A stretch of 40,072 bases of DNA, taken from Pseudomonadota bacterium. Its GTDB lineage: Bacteria; Chloroflexota; Ktedonobacteria; Ktedonobacterales; JADMIN01. The translations under genes were made by a program, and so were the position numbers. The notes beneath the pieces were generated by a model. The model did no database searches and was not told the DNA's origin. It worked only from the letters and a program-made list of their open reading frames with translations. Of the stretch, positions 33,174 to 40,072 are shown piece by piece (within the stretch, counting starts at the first letter, position 1; every line of letters begins with the position of its first letter). The stretch covers positions 1 to 40,072 of the forward strand of contig JAJPIU010000086.1 in assembly GCA_021324535.1 (NCBI GenBank), given 5' to 3'.

Positions 33174-33920
33174 TCAATGAGAAGCATGGACGGTGGCGAT
33201 GTAGAGCGCCAGCGAGACCACCGACGCGACGATGCTCAGGCCGATGCCCCACCCGGCAATGCGTTTCATGCTCGGCGCCGAGTACACAGGATGGTATCTA
33301 TTGAGCGCCACCATGCCAACAATGAATCCCGGCACGCCCGGCAGCCAGCCATAGGCTCCACAGGTGAAGACAACCGCAATCACTCCCAACACTAGCGCGG
33401 TGATCGCCAGCCCCTGCCCCATGTTCCGCACGACTGGCTGCGGCGATTGATGTATCACTGGCCCAGGTGGCGTGGCCTGCATAAACGGCTGAGGGCGCGG
33501 AGCGAAGGTTGGCCCAGGCGCGCCCTGGAAGGTTGGCGTCGGGGCTGGTGGGCGAACAACTCCTCCCTGTTGGATCGGCTGACCGCCCGTTCCTTGCGCC
33601 TTTGCGATCCGTGGCTGAAGGTTCGCAGGCGGCGCGCCACCCTGCGAGGTGGGAGCAGGCTGTCCCTTGGCGAGTGGCGCCGCCTTGGGCGGCTGATTCG
33701 CCAGGAACTGCGCCCGTTGCGCAGGCGTCAGGACAAAGATCGGCCACGGGCGCGGATCACCATCAGCAGGGATGGGCAGCCAGGGCGCATTGCCCGCCGG
33801 TCGTGTAATACTCTGCGCCGAATGCGTCGGGCTGCCCTCGATGGCGAGGCGCGTCCCTATTTCGGCGCCGCCCGCCGCGCCAGCAACTTCTGACGCCGTG
33901 CGCTGTTGCGTATTGTCCAT
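33174..33920 (-). CDS. DUF4190-like membrane protein with LTPAQR motif
   Basis: A 248-residue protein. Residues 45-76 hold the segment APWLPIPADGDPRPWPIF then VLTPAQRAQFLANQ. This aligns without gaps with residues 15-46 of the 34105-34851 product. A long Pro/Gln/Ala-rich linker (about 77-160) follows, then three hydrophobic stretches (GLAITALVLGVIAVVFTCGA, a Gly/Pro loop region, and WGIGLSIVASVVSLALYIAT) in the pattern of DUF4190. The soluble N-terminus should be in the cytoplasm. ATG 33920 has only a weak AGGTG site. It is the last gene of the vWA-PP2C-kinase cluster but lies 184 bp from the previous one, with a tandem repeat between. Function unknown. Confidence 0.75.
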   Translation of the reverse strand: MDNTQQRTASEVAGAAGGAEIGTRLAIEGSPTHSAQSITRPAGNAPWLPIPADGDPRPWPIFVLTPAQRAQFLANQPPKAAPLAKGQPAPTSQGGAPPANLQPRIAKAQGTGGQPIQQGGVVRPPAPTPTFQGAPGPTFAPRPQPFMQATPPGPVIHQSPQPVVRNMGQGLAITALVLGVIAVVFTCGAYGWLPGVPGFIVGMVALNRYHPVYSAPSMKRIAGWGIGLSIVASVVSLALYIATVHASH

Positions 33921-34027
33921 ATGTACACCTGACTTTCACTCTCTCCGCCAAGTCGGTCAACCGGAAAAGATGATAAAGAAGACGAACAAAGACTGTTTCG
34001 CGAAGTGTTACGAATCATTCCTCTCTT

Positions 34028-34066
34028 CTGTCACATCCTCTGTCACATCCTCTGTCACATCCTCTG
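34028..34066. repeat. 12-bp intergenic tandem repeat
   Basis: Three exact copies of CTGTCACATCCT and part of a fourth, between two genes of the cluster and about 110-145 bases upstream of the 33920 start. It is not within a gene. It could be a regulator site or a slippage repeat. Confidence 0.85.
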
Positions 34067-34104
34067 CACACGCTTGCCTGCGCTCATATGATTTTTCCGT
34101 TGGT

Positions 34105-34851
34105 TCAATGATGCAAGACATGGATGGATACGATGGTGAGCGCAATGGAGGCAAGCAGACCCACGACACCAAGCGCCACTCCTAACCGCGCCATACGCTG
34201 TTCGGCGGCGCCCCGCTGTACTTGCCTGAGGGCGATGGCGCCCAGCATAAGCGCGATGAGACCCGCCACAACTGGCATGATAACCAACAGATGGGACATC
34301 AGCGGCGTAAAGGCCACAAGGCAAGCTACGAGGCCAAAGGCAGCCGTCCACTGCGCGGTGAGGCGCCCTCGCCGTAACCGCCTGGTCGGCGGCCCAACGG
34401 CGGCCTGCGGTGTTTGCACGGGCGCCACCCTTCCGTCACTCATTGGCCCGGAGAAACGTATCGCCTGCCCCCCGCCTGCCGCTTGCTGGCGCGCTCGCAC
34501 AGCGGCGCCCACGAGCTGGCCGGTCGCCGCCTGGCGCGCGGCCTGGCCCAGATTGGCCGTGGGCGCAGGAGCGGCGGCTTGTCCCTGGGCCACTTGTGGC
34601 CCCGCCACACGCGGCGCTGTGACTGGCGCGGTTACTAGCCCCGTTGCTGTGTCGGCCTCTATCACTTCCGACGCGCTCGATACACCGAGCGCATGGGTGA
34701 GCAGCCAGCCATTCTGCCCGTTTGCGACCTGCCTCCTTTGTGCGGGAGTAAGTTTTAGCAGCGGCCAGATGGCGATGCTCTCTTCGACTGGCATAGGCAA
34801 CAAGGGCACAGTCTGCGGCGTTGTTGCGCCCGGTGGAAAGGGTCGCGCCAT
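34105..34851 (-). CDS. membrane protein with LTPAQR motif, second copy
   Basis: A 248-residue protein, the same length as the neighbour at 33174. Residues 15-46 carry VPLLPMPVEESIAIWPLL then KLTPAQRRQVANGQ, matching the other copy at the same spacing. A linker rich in Ala, Gln and Pro (about 60-150) follows, then RRGRLTAQWTAAFGLVACL and further hydrophobic stretches (about 160-245) forming three helices. Outside the motif and general layout the two proteins differ clearly. I took ATG 34851, with AGGAG upstream; the longer frame from 35076 would overlap the kinase gene and has unprotein-like composition. It begins 41 bp after the kinase gene. Function unknown. Confidence 0.75.
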   Translation of the reverse strand: MARPFPPGATTPQTVPLLPMPVEESIAIWPLLKLTPAQRRQVANGQNGWLLTHALGVSSASEVIEADTATGLVTAPVTAPRVAGPQVAQGQAAAPAPTANLGQAARQAATGQLVGAAVRARQQAAGGGQAIRFSGPMSDGRVAPVQTPQAAVGPPTRRLRRGRLTAQWTAAFGLVACLVAFTPLMSHLLVIMPVVAGLIALMLGAIALRQVQRGAAEQRMARLGVALGVVGLLASIALTIVSIHVLHH

Positions 34852-34892
34852 AGGTTTCCCGCTCCTACTTCTCTCTATGAAGAGATCGCCGC

Positions 34893-36350
34893 TTAGACCG
34901 CCTTCATTTCGACATAGGCGATGCGATCCAGATTGAGTTGACCGAGCAATAACTGCGTGTTGGGGCGCAAAGCGACGCGACTGCCCAGCGGTACCGGCGA
35001 CCACCCCCCACTCGCCGGATCCGCTCCACCAACACGCGCCTGCAAGTCGGGCAGGGCAATATTTTCCAGGAACCACTCCGAGCGGTTGGTGTCGTACCGG
35101 ATTACGCCGCGATTATGCGAATCGGTACGCGCGCCCGATTGCCCCACGCGCAGGCTGACATTGGGATGCACATGCCAGTTATAGATTGGGCGGCCCGGAT
35201 AGCCCACGATGTAGCGATTATAGGGCGTCCCCTGAAACGAGGCGTTCTCGTCCACGTACTCATAGCCGCCGGTTCGTGTGGGGCGGGGCGCACGCAACTT
35301 GAGATAGGGCAACTGCGGAAAGGCAGTGAAGCGCGTTTTGCACAGTGGACAACTCATTGGCGGCACATCGGGCGCCACGAAAAACTTCTGTTCACAGAGG
35401 GGATTTCCACAGGGAACCACACGATCCATCATCTCGCTCAGCGCCTCTTCCCACAGGTCGGCGGTGGGGCGCAGCGCCGGATTATGCAGCCCTTCGACGA
35501 ACACCCGACGAAAGAGATCGCGTACACGCGGCGAGAGCGTTTCCGCCGTCACCTGAAGATGCTTCGGGCGGTTGGAGGTATCGGTGGGATGCTCGATGTA
35601 GAGCGCGTTGGCGCCGAGCGCCAGGTTGTCATCGAGTTCGGCGTTGGTGGAGTGGCGCTTCGGCCCTAGCAAAGGATGCTGGAAGAGCAGCCAGCGATAG
35701 AGCAAGACGGCCAGCGCATGGCGGTCGGTGACAACCGATGGCTCCCGTACCTTGCCGCTTTGCAGTTCGGGCGCCATATACTCTGGCGTTCCCAACACCT
35801 CGGCGGGCATCTCATTGGGAATCACCAGGCTATCGCAGTCGAGGATCGTCGCCGTCCCACTCAGCGGATCGACAAAGACATTCTTCTCCGAGAGGTCAGA
35901 GTGGCACAGGCCAAGCGTCGAGAGGCGCGCCACAGCCCGCGCCATCTTGATTGCGCAAGCCAGCCGCCCGATCCACCATCCCTTCTGCTCAGGAGTCAGC
36001 CGGGAGTACGATGAACCAAAGAAGTAGTTGTCGAGCCGGGTCATCCCTTCGACATAACGCGAACTAACGCCAGGTCGTGGCTGCACGGCCCGCTTGAGCG
36101 GCCAGGCAAACAAGGCTTCCCAGTAAGGATCATTCCCCACGACATTGTATTTGCCGATGATCGCGTCAATCTGGCGGTTGCGATCCTGAACCATTCGAGC
36201 CACAGCAGCGGGTGGCATATTGGGTGGCGCCTTGAACAGCTTGACGACGTGCTTGCGGTCGCGCGAACGAAAGATCGCGCCCTGTGCCCCTTCTGAAAAG
36301 GGAACATCCTCATATTGTTCGTGCGTGCCATCGCTAAAGACTACTTCCAC
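34893..36350 (-). CDS. Ser/Thr protein kinase with zinc ribbon and FHA-like tail (YegI/TerY-P type)
   Basis: A 485-residue cytoplasmic kinase. The Gly-rich loop is VPFSEGAQGAIFRS, the ATP-binding Lys is about 37 in HVVKLF, and the catalytic loop HSDLSEKNVFVD is at about 150-161. The metal-binding position reads DCD, in place of DFG (about 171-173). GTPEYMAPEL closes the activation loop. A zinc ribbon follows (Cys pairs about 314/319 and 334/337, CGNPLC and CPLC). The last 120 residues (RGVIRYDTNRSEWFLENI, then PLGSRVALRPNTQLLLG) look like an FHA-type beta sandwich, with low certainty. I chose GTG 36350, with AGGGGAG before it, over ATG 36377, which lacks a site. It overlaps the PP2C gene's end by 10 bp, so translation is likely coupled. 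Both genes resemble E. coli yegI/yegK. Confidence 0.88.
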   Translation of the reverse strand: MEVVFSDGTHEQYEDVPFSEGAQGAIFRSRDRKHVVKLFKAPPNMPPAAVARMVQDRNRQIDAIIGKYNVVGNDPYWEALFAWPLKRAVQPRPGVSSRYVEGMTRLDNYFFGSSYSRLTPEQKGWWIGRLACAIKMARAVARLSTLGLCHSDLSEKNVFVDPLSGTATILDCDSLVIPNEMPAEVLGTPEYMAPELQSGKVREPSVVTDRHALAVLLYRWLLFQHPLLGPKRHSTNAELDDNLALGANALYIEHPTDTSNRPKHLQVTAETLSPRVRDLFRRVFVEGLHNPALRPTADLWEEALSEMMDRVVPCGNPLCEQKFFVAPDVPPMSCPLCKTRFTAFPQLPYLKLRAPRPTRTGGYEYVDENASFQGTPYNRYIVGYPGRPIYNWHVHPNVSLRVGQSGARTDSHNRGVIRYDTNRSEWFLENIALPDLQARVGGADPASGGWSPVPLGSRVALRPNTQLLLGQLNLDRIAYVEMKAV

Positions 36351-38242
36351 GGTCGCTCCCCTAGATGATAGATACACACCAGACTGCGATCATCAAACGA
36401 GCCAGGCCGCTCATACGAGAGCAGTTGTTCGAGCGCGCCTGTCACCCTGGCGGGCGGCTGTCCCTTCAACACATCTCTGAACAGCGGCTCTTCGAGCAGC
36501 GGCATATGCTGCTCGATGGGTGTGAAGTCATCGGAGACGCCATCCGTCATAGCCAGACAATAGCACCCTGGCCCCTCTTTGATATACGTCTTGATGCGAT
36601 CCTCCCATTGCTCCGGCGGCACGTCCTGGAAGAAGATCGTCTCGTTGCCGGTAGGGCCAATATCGGGCGTCGTCAGACGAAGCATGTGCTCGTTGATGGC
36701 GTCCTGGTTATAGAAGCGCGCGACGATAGCGCCGTCGCCCACCTGAGCGCCGCCCAGCGCATGGATGCCTTTGCCCAGATGGCGCTGGACGACCACCAGC
36801 AGCGTCGTGCGCATCTCCTGCCAGGAAACCCCACGTCTCTTTTCTTCCGCTTGCAACGCATCATGCGCGCCCTGCAACGCTGCCAGCAGAATCGCCCGGA
36901 GCGCCGTCTCGGCGTCTCGCTGAGACACCCTTTTATACTTATTGGTAGCGGCGGAAGCGCCCCTGAGTGCGGCTTCCGCCGCGACATTGGCGCCTACCCG
37001 CGCCAGATCATACGAGCCGCCGCCGTCACAGACGACGCCAATCTGCCACCCATTGGAGATGTCGCCTGCGATGGCATCTTCGCGGAACTTGGCGTCGTGT
37101 TTGTGGCTCAGTCCGCGCAGGCTCACCCCAATGATCGCCCAGCCGTCGCGTTCGAGCGCTACGGTCGCTGTATCAGGATAGCGATCTCCCAGGGCGGCGT
37201 CGGGGTCACGATCCTCGAATTGCGCCGGGGCGCGCTGCTCGAAGACCATCGGCTCCGGCTCGGGTTCCGGCTCCATGACCAGCGTCTCTTCATCATTGAG
37301 CAGAGGTATAGGAGGCGTAGCCGGTTGCCGGGCGTCTGTTCTGACCTCTTGTCCCGCTTGCCGCTGGATGTCTCGTTGTCGTTGCGCGTCTCGCGCCTGC
37401 TGCGCGCTGGCCCGGCGTATCATATGGTGTTGCATGGCCCACATCGTCTTCCCGTTGATGAACATTCCCCCAAGCGCCAGAATGAAACCGATGATGCCGA
37501 AGACTATACCCAACGTCTGTGCGCTTGGAGGGAAATCCGCGATAGACCCTGTATACGTACTCACGGAGAGCGCCACCAACAGAACCGCCGACACGACAGC
37601 AAGCCCGCTCAGCCCCAATCCCCAGCGAACGCTTCCGGGGTTTTCCGGGTCGGCGACAGGGACGGCGAAGCTATACCCATCCTGTTGCCACCTATCGAGT
37701 TGAGCGGGATGCGCATGAGTGGGCCAGAAGAACCGCGACAGCGGAGGCGAGCCTTCCGGTTCCGGCGTGGCGCCTGCTGTAGCTGTAGGTGGAAGGGTGG
37801 GGGCCGGACTAACCGCCGCCTGATCTCTCTTCTGCCGATTGGCGCGTGGTGTGGTGGCGCCCCCGTCCACTGGCGACATGTCCGCTGGAGCGGGCGGTGT
37901 GGCTGCGGGTTGTTGTGGCTGATAGCGAAAGCCCTGCTGGGGAAATTGCGGAAACTGGGGAGATTGGGGAGATTGTGGCTGCTGCGGGGCTATGCGAAGC
38001 GCCTGCATCTGCGTAGGCGCCTGACCGGGCATTGGCGTTTGACCAAGAGGAGCGCCCTGCGCTGGGTAGCCCGGCGCGTTGGAGGGAAGCAGCTGTCGCG
38101 CGCCTGGCCCTTGCACAGGTTGTGCCGTCCGGGGGGACTGTTGCGGCTGCTGGCGCTGTTGCCCTCCCTGATCGGCGGACGATCCTGCGCCCTGTTCCGT
38201 GCCGGATGGTTGGAGCGGATTCGGGGGGTTCTGGGTATCCAT
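36341..38242 (-). CDS. membrane-anchored PP2C-type protein phosphatase
   Basis: A 633-residue protein. Residues 1-165 are disordered and rich in Pro and Gln (SPQSPQFPQFPQQ repeat). Two helices are at about 207-227 and 243-264, so both ends should be cytoplasmic. The C-terminal part (about 369-628) is a PP2C_2 domain: VCDGGGSYDLARVGANVAA (metal Asp406), VGDGAI, AMTDGVSDDFTP and a last DDRSLV. It should remove phosphate from Ser/Thr, most simply from targets of the adjacent kinase. Just before the helices FFWPTHAHPAQLDRW resembles, with one gap, the WP....PAQ motif of the cluster's small membrane proteins. ATG 38242 has AAGGAGG nine bases upstream. The kinase gene overlaps its end. Confidence 0.9.
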   Translation of the reverse strand: MDTQNPPNPLQPSGTEQGAGSSADQGGQQRQQPQQSPRTAQPVQGPGARQLLPSNAPGYPAQGAPLGQTPMPGQAPTQMQALRIAPQQPQSPQSPQFPQFPQQGFRYQPQQPAATPPAPADMSPVDGGATTPRANRQKRDQAAVSPAPTLPPTATAGATPEPEGSPPLSRFFWPTHAHPAQLDRWQQDGYSFAVPVADPENPGSVRWGLGLSGLAVVSAVLLVALSVSTYTGSIADFPPSAQTLGIVFGIIGFILALGGMFINGKTMWAMQHHMIRRASAQQARDAQRQRDIQRQAGQEVRTDARQPATPPIPLLNDEETLVMEPEPEPEPMVFEQRAPAQFEDRDPDAALGDRYPDTATVALERDGWAIIGVSLRGLSHKHDAKFREDAIAGDISNGWQIGVVCDGGGSYDLARVGANVAAEAALRGASAATNKYKRVSQRDAETALRAILLAALQGAHDALQAEEKRRGVSWQEMRTTLLVVVQRHLGKGIHALGGAQVGDGAIVARFYNQDAINEHMLRLTTPDIGPTGNETIFFQDVPPEQWEDRIKTYIKEGPGCYCLAMTDGVSDDFTPIEQHMPLLEEPLFRDVLKGQPPARVTGALEQLLSYERPGSFDDRSLVCIYHLGERPWK

Positions 38243-38261
38243 TGGGCGCTACCTCCTTGGG

Positions 38262-38951
38262 TTACGGCATAGGGATCGTGCCGTTGGGCGGCGGTGGAAG
38301 CTGCGCGACTTGTGGCGCTGCGCCTGGCGCAAAGCCCCCTGCTGCCCGGCTGGCTGTCATAATCGAGCCGGAGACCCACGCGAAGAACGATCTCAGGTTG
38401 GCCGGAGTGACATCCTGCATCAACAACGCAATATTTGCAAACTGGCGGATGATCTGGATATTTGCGCCAGGGCCGATGCCCAGCCCAATCACATTCGCCG
38501 CCTTATTGACGGTGCGGTTGGCCAGCCGTTGCGCCTCGGTCTGCCAGTGATCCGACGGCTCGCCATCGGTCAGCACAAACACAATTGGTTTGTAATCGCC
38601 CTTCTGCGCGTCCCCCTGGTTGATAAACAAATCCTGGTCGAGCGATTCATTGAGCAGACGCAACGCGCCGCCCAGCGCCGTGCCCGATATGCCGGGCGGA
38701 TTGGCATTGAACTGCGGCGGCGTGAACTGCGTGATTGGGATCAACGGTGATTGATACGCCTGGTCGGCGAAGGTGATGATGCTGATGTACACCGTGCTGG
38801 CGGCGCGTGGGTCGCCAAGTAATTCCTGGCAGATCATGATGACACCGTTGTTGACCCCAACGATCTTCACTCCCTGCATGGAGCTTGACGTATCCAACAA
38901 CAGATAGACGGGCAGACGGCGCGACGCATCCTGATTGAAGGCGATGGACAT
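38262..38951 (-). CDS. vWA domain protein (TerY/YegL type), copy 2
   Basis: A 229-residue single vWA domain with a Gly/Pro-rich tail. The metal-ion site (MIDAS) is intact: Asp20, Ser22 and Ser24 in LLDTSSSM, Thr in SGTALGGAL and Asp in FVLTDGEPSDHW. TerY-type vWA proteins are thought to hold a metal and act as a scaffold or ligand-bound switch with a kinase and phosphatase. There is no signal peptide or helix, so it acts in the cytoplasm. ATG 38951 has AAGGGG six bases upstream. It is 19 bp from the PP2C gene. It is a clear paralogue of the gene at 39012-39677, with long identical stretches. Confidence 0.93.
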   Translation of the reverse strand: MSIAFNQDASRRLPVYLLLDTSSSMQGVKIVGVNNGVIMICQELLGDPRAASTVYISIITFADQAYQSPLIPITQFTPPQFNANPPGISGTALGGALRLLNESLDQDLFINQGDAQKGDYKPIVFVLTDGEPSDHWQTEAQRLANRTVNKAANVIGLGIGPGANIQIIRQFANIALLMQDVTPANLRSFFAWVSGSIMTASRAAGGFAPGAAPQVAQLPPPPNGTIPMP

Positions 38952-39011
38952 AAACGCCCCTTTCGTCCCTTTATGTCTCTTTTCATGGCTTTCATGGCCT
39001 GGTTAGACAGG

Positions 39012-39677
39012 TTAGAGTTGAATCACCAGCCCTGGAGGCGCCGCTGGCAGATTGACCTGCCCACCCGCCGCGTTGGGATTATTCGCCGCCTGGCTGGCTG
39101 TCTTGATCGATCCGGAGACCCACTGGAAGAGATTGCGAATGCTCTGGGGGTTGACATCCTGCATCAGCAACGCTGTTTTCGTCAGTTGCCGGATGACGTT
39201 CATGTCGGCGTCGGTGCCGATGCCAATGCCAATGATGTTTGCCGTGGTCGAACGCGACAGCAGCCGTTGCGCCTCGGTCTGCCAGTGGTCATTGGGTTGG
39301 CCGTCGGTCAGCAGGAAGACCAGCGGCTTGAAGTCGCCCTTCACCTCGCCCCCCTGATTGGGAATCAGGTCGGAATCCAGTGATTCGTTCAAGAGGTGCA
39401 GCGCGCCACCCAGAGCAGTCATGCCGTTGGCCGTCAGGTTGGGCGGTGTGAACTGCGTGATGGGCACGAGCGGCATCTGATACGCCTGGTCGGCGAAGGT
39501 AATGATGCTAATGTACACCGTGCTGGCGGCGCGTGGGTCGCTCATGATTTCCTGATAGATCATCGTCACACCGTTCTGCACCCCGACGATCTTTACTCCT
39601 GCCATCGAGGATGAGGTGTCGAGCAGGAGATAGACGGGGAGCCGACGGGTGTTCGCTGTTGAAAAATTGATAGACAT
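39012..39677 (-). CDS. vWA domain protein (TerY/YegL type), copy 1
   Basis: A 221-residue vWA protein, first in the cluster. MIDAS residues are Asp20, Ser22, Ser24 (LLLDTSSSMAG), Thr in MTALGGAL and Asp in LLTDGQPNDHW. DPRAASTVYISIITFADQAY is shared word for word with the other copy. The tail (about 200-221) is Pro/Ala-rich and different from copy 2. ATG 39677 has GAAAGG seven bases upstream. It is 60 bp upstream of copy 2. The operon's promoter and palindrome are just upstream. The role in the kinase/phosphatase cluster is inferred from the known TerY-P triads. Confidence 0.93.
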   Translation of the reverse strand: MSINFSTANTRRLPVYLLLDTSSSMAGVKIVGVQNGVTMIYQEIMSDPRAASTVYISIITFADQAYQMPLVPITQFTPPNLTANGMTALGGALHLLNESLDSDLIPNQGGEVKGDFKPLVFLLTDGQPNDHWQTEAQRLLSRSTTANIIGIGIGTDADMNVIRQLTKTALLMQDVNPQSIRNLFQWVSGSIKTASQAANNPNAAGGQVNLPAAPPGLVIQL

Positions 39678-39738
39678 TGGTGGCCTTTCTACCCTTCTTT
39701 ATCTGTACGGTCTGCCAGGAAGACCTTGCCCGCTTGGT

Positions 39739-39757
39739 GGTGAAGCTTATCTTCACC
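39739..39757. promoter_or_regulatory. palindrome at the expected transcription start of the vWA operon
   Basis: GGTGAAG-CTTAT-CTTCACC is a perfect 7-bp inverted repeat with a 5-base centre. Relative to the -10 box on the minus strand, it covers about +1 to +15, the usual place for a repressor operator. It could equally be an mRNA hairpin. Confidence 0.45.
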
Positions 39758-39759
39758 GC

Positions 39760-39789
39760 ATTCTACTATAACAAAAGCACTGTTTTCAA
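39760..39789 (-). promoter_or_regulatory. candidate promoter of the vWA-PP2C-kinase operon
   Basis: On the minus strand TTGAAA (39789-39784) and TAGAAT (39765-39760) are 18 bases apart. An overlapping TATAGT (39770-39765) offers a second -10. It lies about 85-110 bases before the first vWA start codon. Confidence 0.5.
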
Positions 39790-39964
39790 GTGACAGATGT
39801 GTACCTCCCTCGATCTCCACTGGCGCTGGTATCGCCGTCACGCCGGCCAAGCGCCGATGCCAGCGCCGCGTCCTTCTTTTTACGCTACTGTTGGCGCCCG
39901 CGTTACTTCTTCCCCCCTTCGTTGGTGTAAGTAGGGGAACTGCGGATCATCGAGGGAGCGCACA

Positions 39965-40072
39965 ATGGCCATAGCGACAGTAGCGATACCCATCCATCCG
40001 GCGCGACAAACATATGGCGCGCAGAAAACACAGCGCGGCAAACGACGGCAGAAGCCGCCACAGCCGCCACAG
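39965..40072 (+). CDS. start of a gene of unknown function, cut by window edge
   Basis: An ATG at 39965 with GAGGGAG eight bases upstream opens a frame that stays open for 36 codons to the end of the window. The visible part (MAIATVAIPIHPARQTYGAQ, then a Lys/Arg and Pro/Gln-rich stretch) has no recognisable domain. It is divergent from the vWA operon. The low-complexity end may be a linker. Confidence that it is a real gene is moderate. Confidence 0.5.
   Translation, partial: MAIATVAIPIHPARQTYGAQKTQRGKRRQKPPQPPQ

Noticed and set aside
34028-34066. 12-bp repeats as a CRISPR array
   Set aside because: Units are directly adjacent, with no spacers, and no cas genes are present.
36365-38272. 635-residue open frame antisense to the PP2C gene
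   Set aside because: It is a shadow of high-GC codons in the real gene. Composition is rich in Arg, Leu, Gly and His with no domain, and the PP2C frame has motifs and a ribosome site.

Overview
This 40 kb window is a GC-rich chromosomal segment with ordinary protein-coding density on both strands. I saw no rRNA, tRNA, CRISPR or prophage. The gene mix suggests a Chloroflexota bacterium, probably Ktedonobacteria-like: an F420-type LLM oxidoreductase, several two-component systems, a solo TIR protein, an ArsA ATPase with an Hsp20-like tail, a TadE/G-like secreted protein, and a vWA/PP2C/kinase cluster. This placement rests on gene content and style only and is moderately uncertain.

Layout. 1-357 is the 3' end of an XdhC-type gene. 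367-3583 (minus) looks like one operon: MFS exporter, GNAT, methyltransferase and a frameshifted UBP zinc-finger gene, driven by a strong promoter about 350 nt upstream. That promoter lies back to back with the promoter of an LLM oxidoreductase (4099-5229, plus). 5490-10463 (minus) holds cydA, cydB with a long extra C-terminal tail, and a TadE/G-like surface protein. 11299-11799 is a solo TIR protein whose stop codon overlaps, tail to tail, the stop of a large M1 aminopeptidase with a HEAT-like C-terminal part. 15075-15872 is a small membrane protein closed by a good terminator, followed by IS-end-like hairpins and a decayed nitroreductase gene.

16393-19597 (minus) is a REC-histidine kinase plus a sigma54-activator-type response regulator. 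19899-21173 is glutamate dehydrogenase with a foldable leader and a strong terminator. 21249-25339 (minus) is an OmpR-type regulator, its histidine kinase and an HtrA-type protease; two 11-bp-phased direct repeats sit in front of the protease. 25591-27412 (plus) is a short LeuA-like synthase plus a DUF402 protein. 27450-30842 has a NarL-type kinase and regulator on opposite sides of rluD. 30983-33170 (plus) is an ArsA-like ATPase followed by a tandem GNAT, with a CRP-like palindrome upstream.

The most interesting region is 33174-39677 (minus). It is a probable six-gene operon: two vWA proteins of TerY/YegL type, a membrane-anchored PP2C phosphatase, a kinase with a zinc ribbon and an FHA-like tail, and two small membrane proteins. 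The two small proteins share an ungapped 32-residue N-terminal segment centred on WP....LTPAQR. This resembles the known TerY-phosphatase-kinase triad, but the LTPAQR pair is an addition I do not recognise as described. A perfect palindrome lies at the expected transcription start of the operon. A second theme of the window is short in-frame tandem repeats with a 9-bp period in the linkers or tails of several unrelated proteins.
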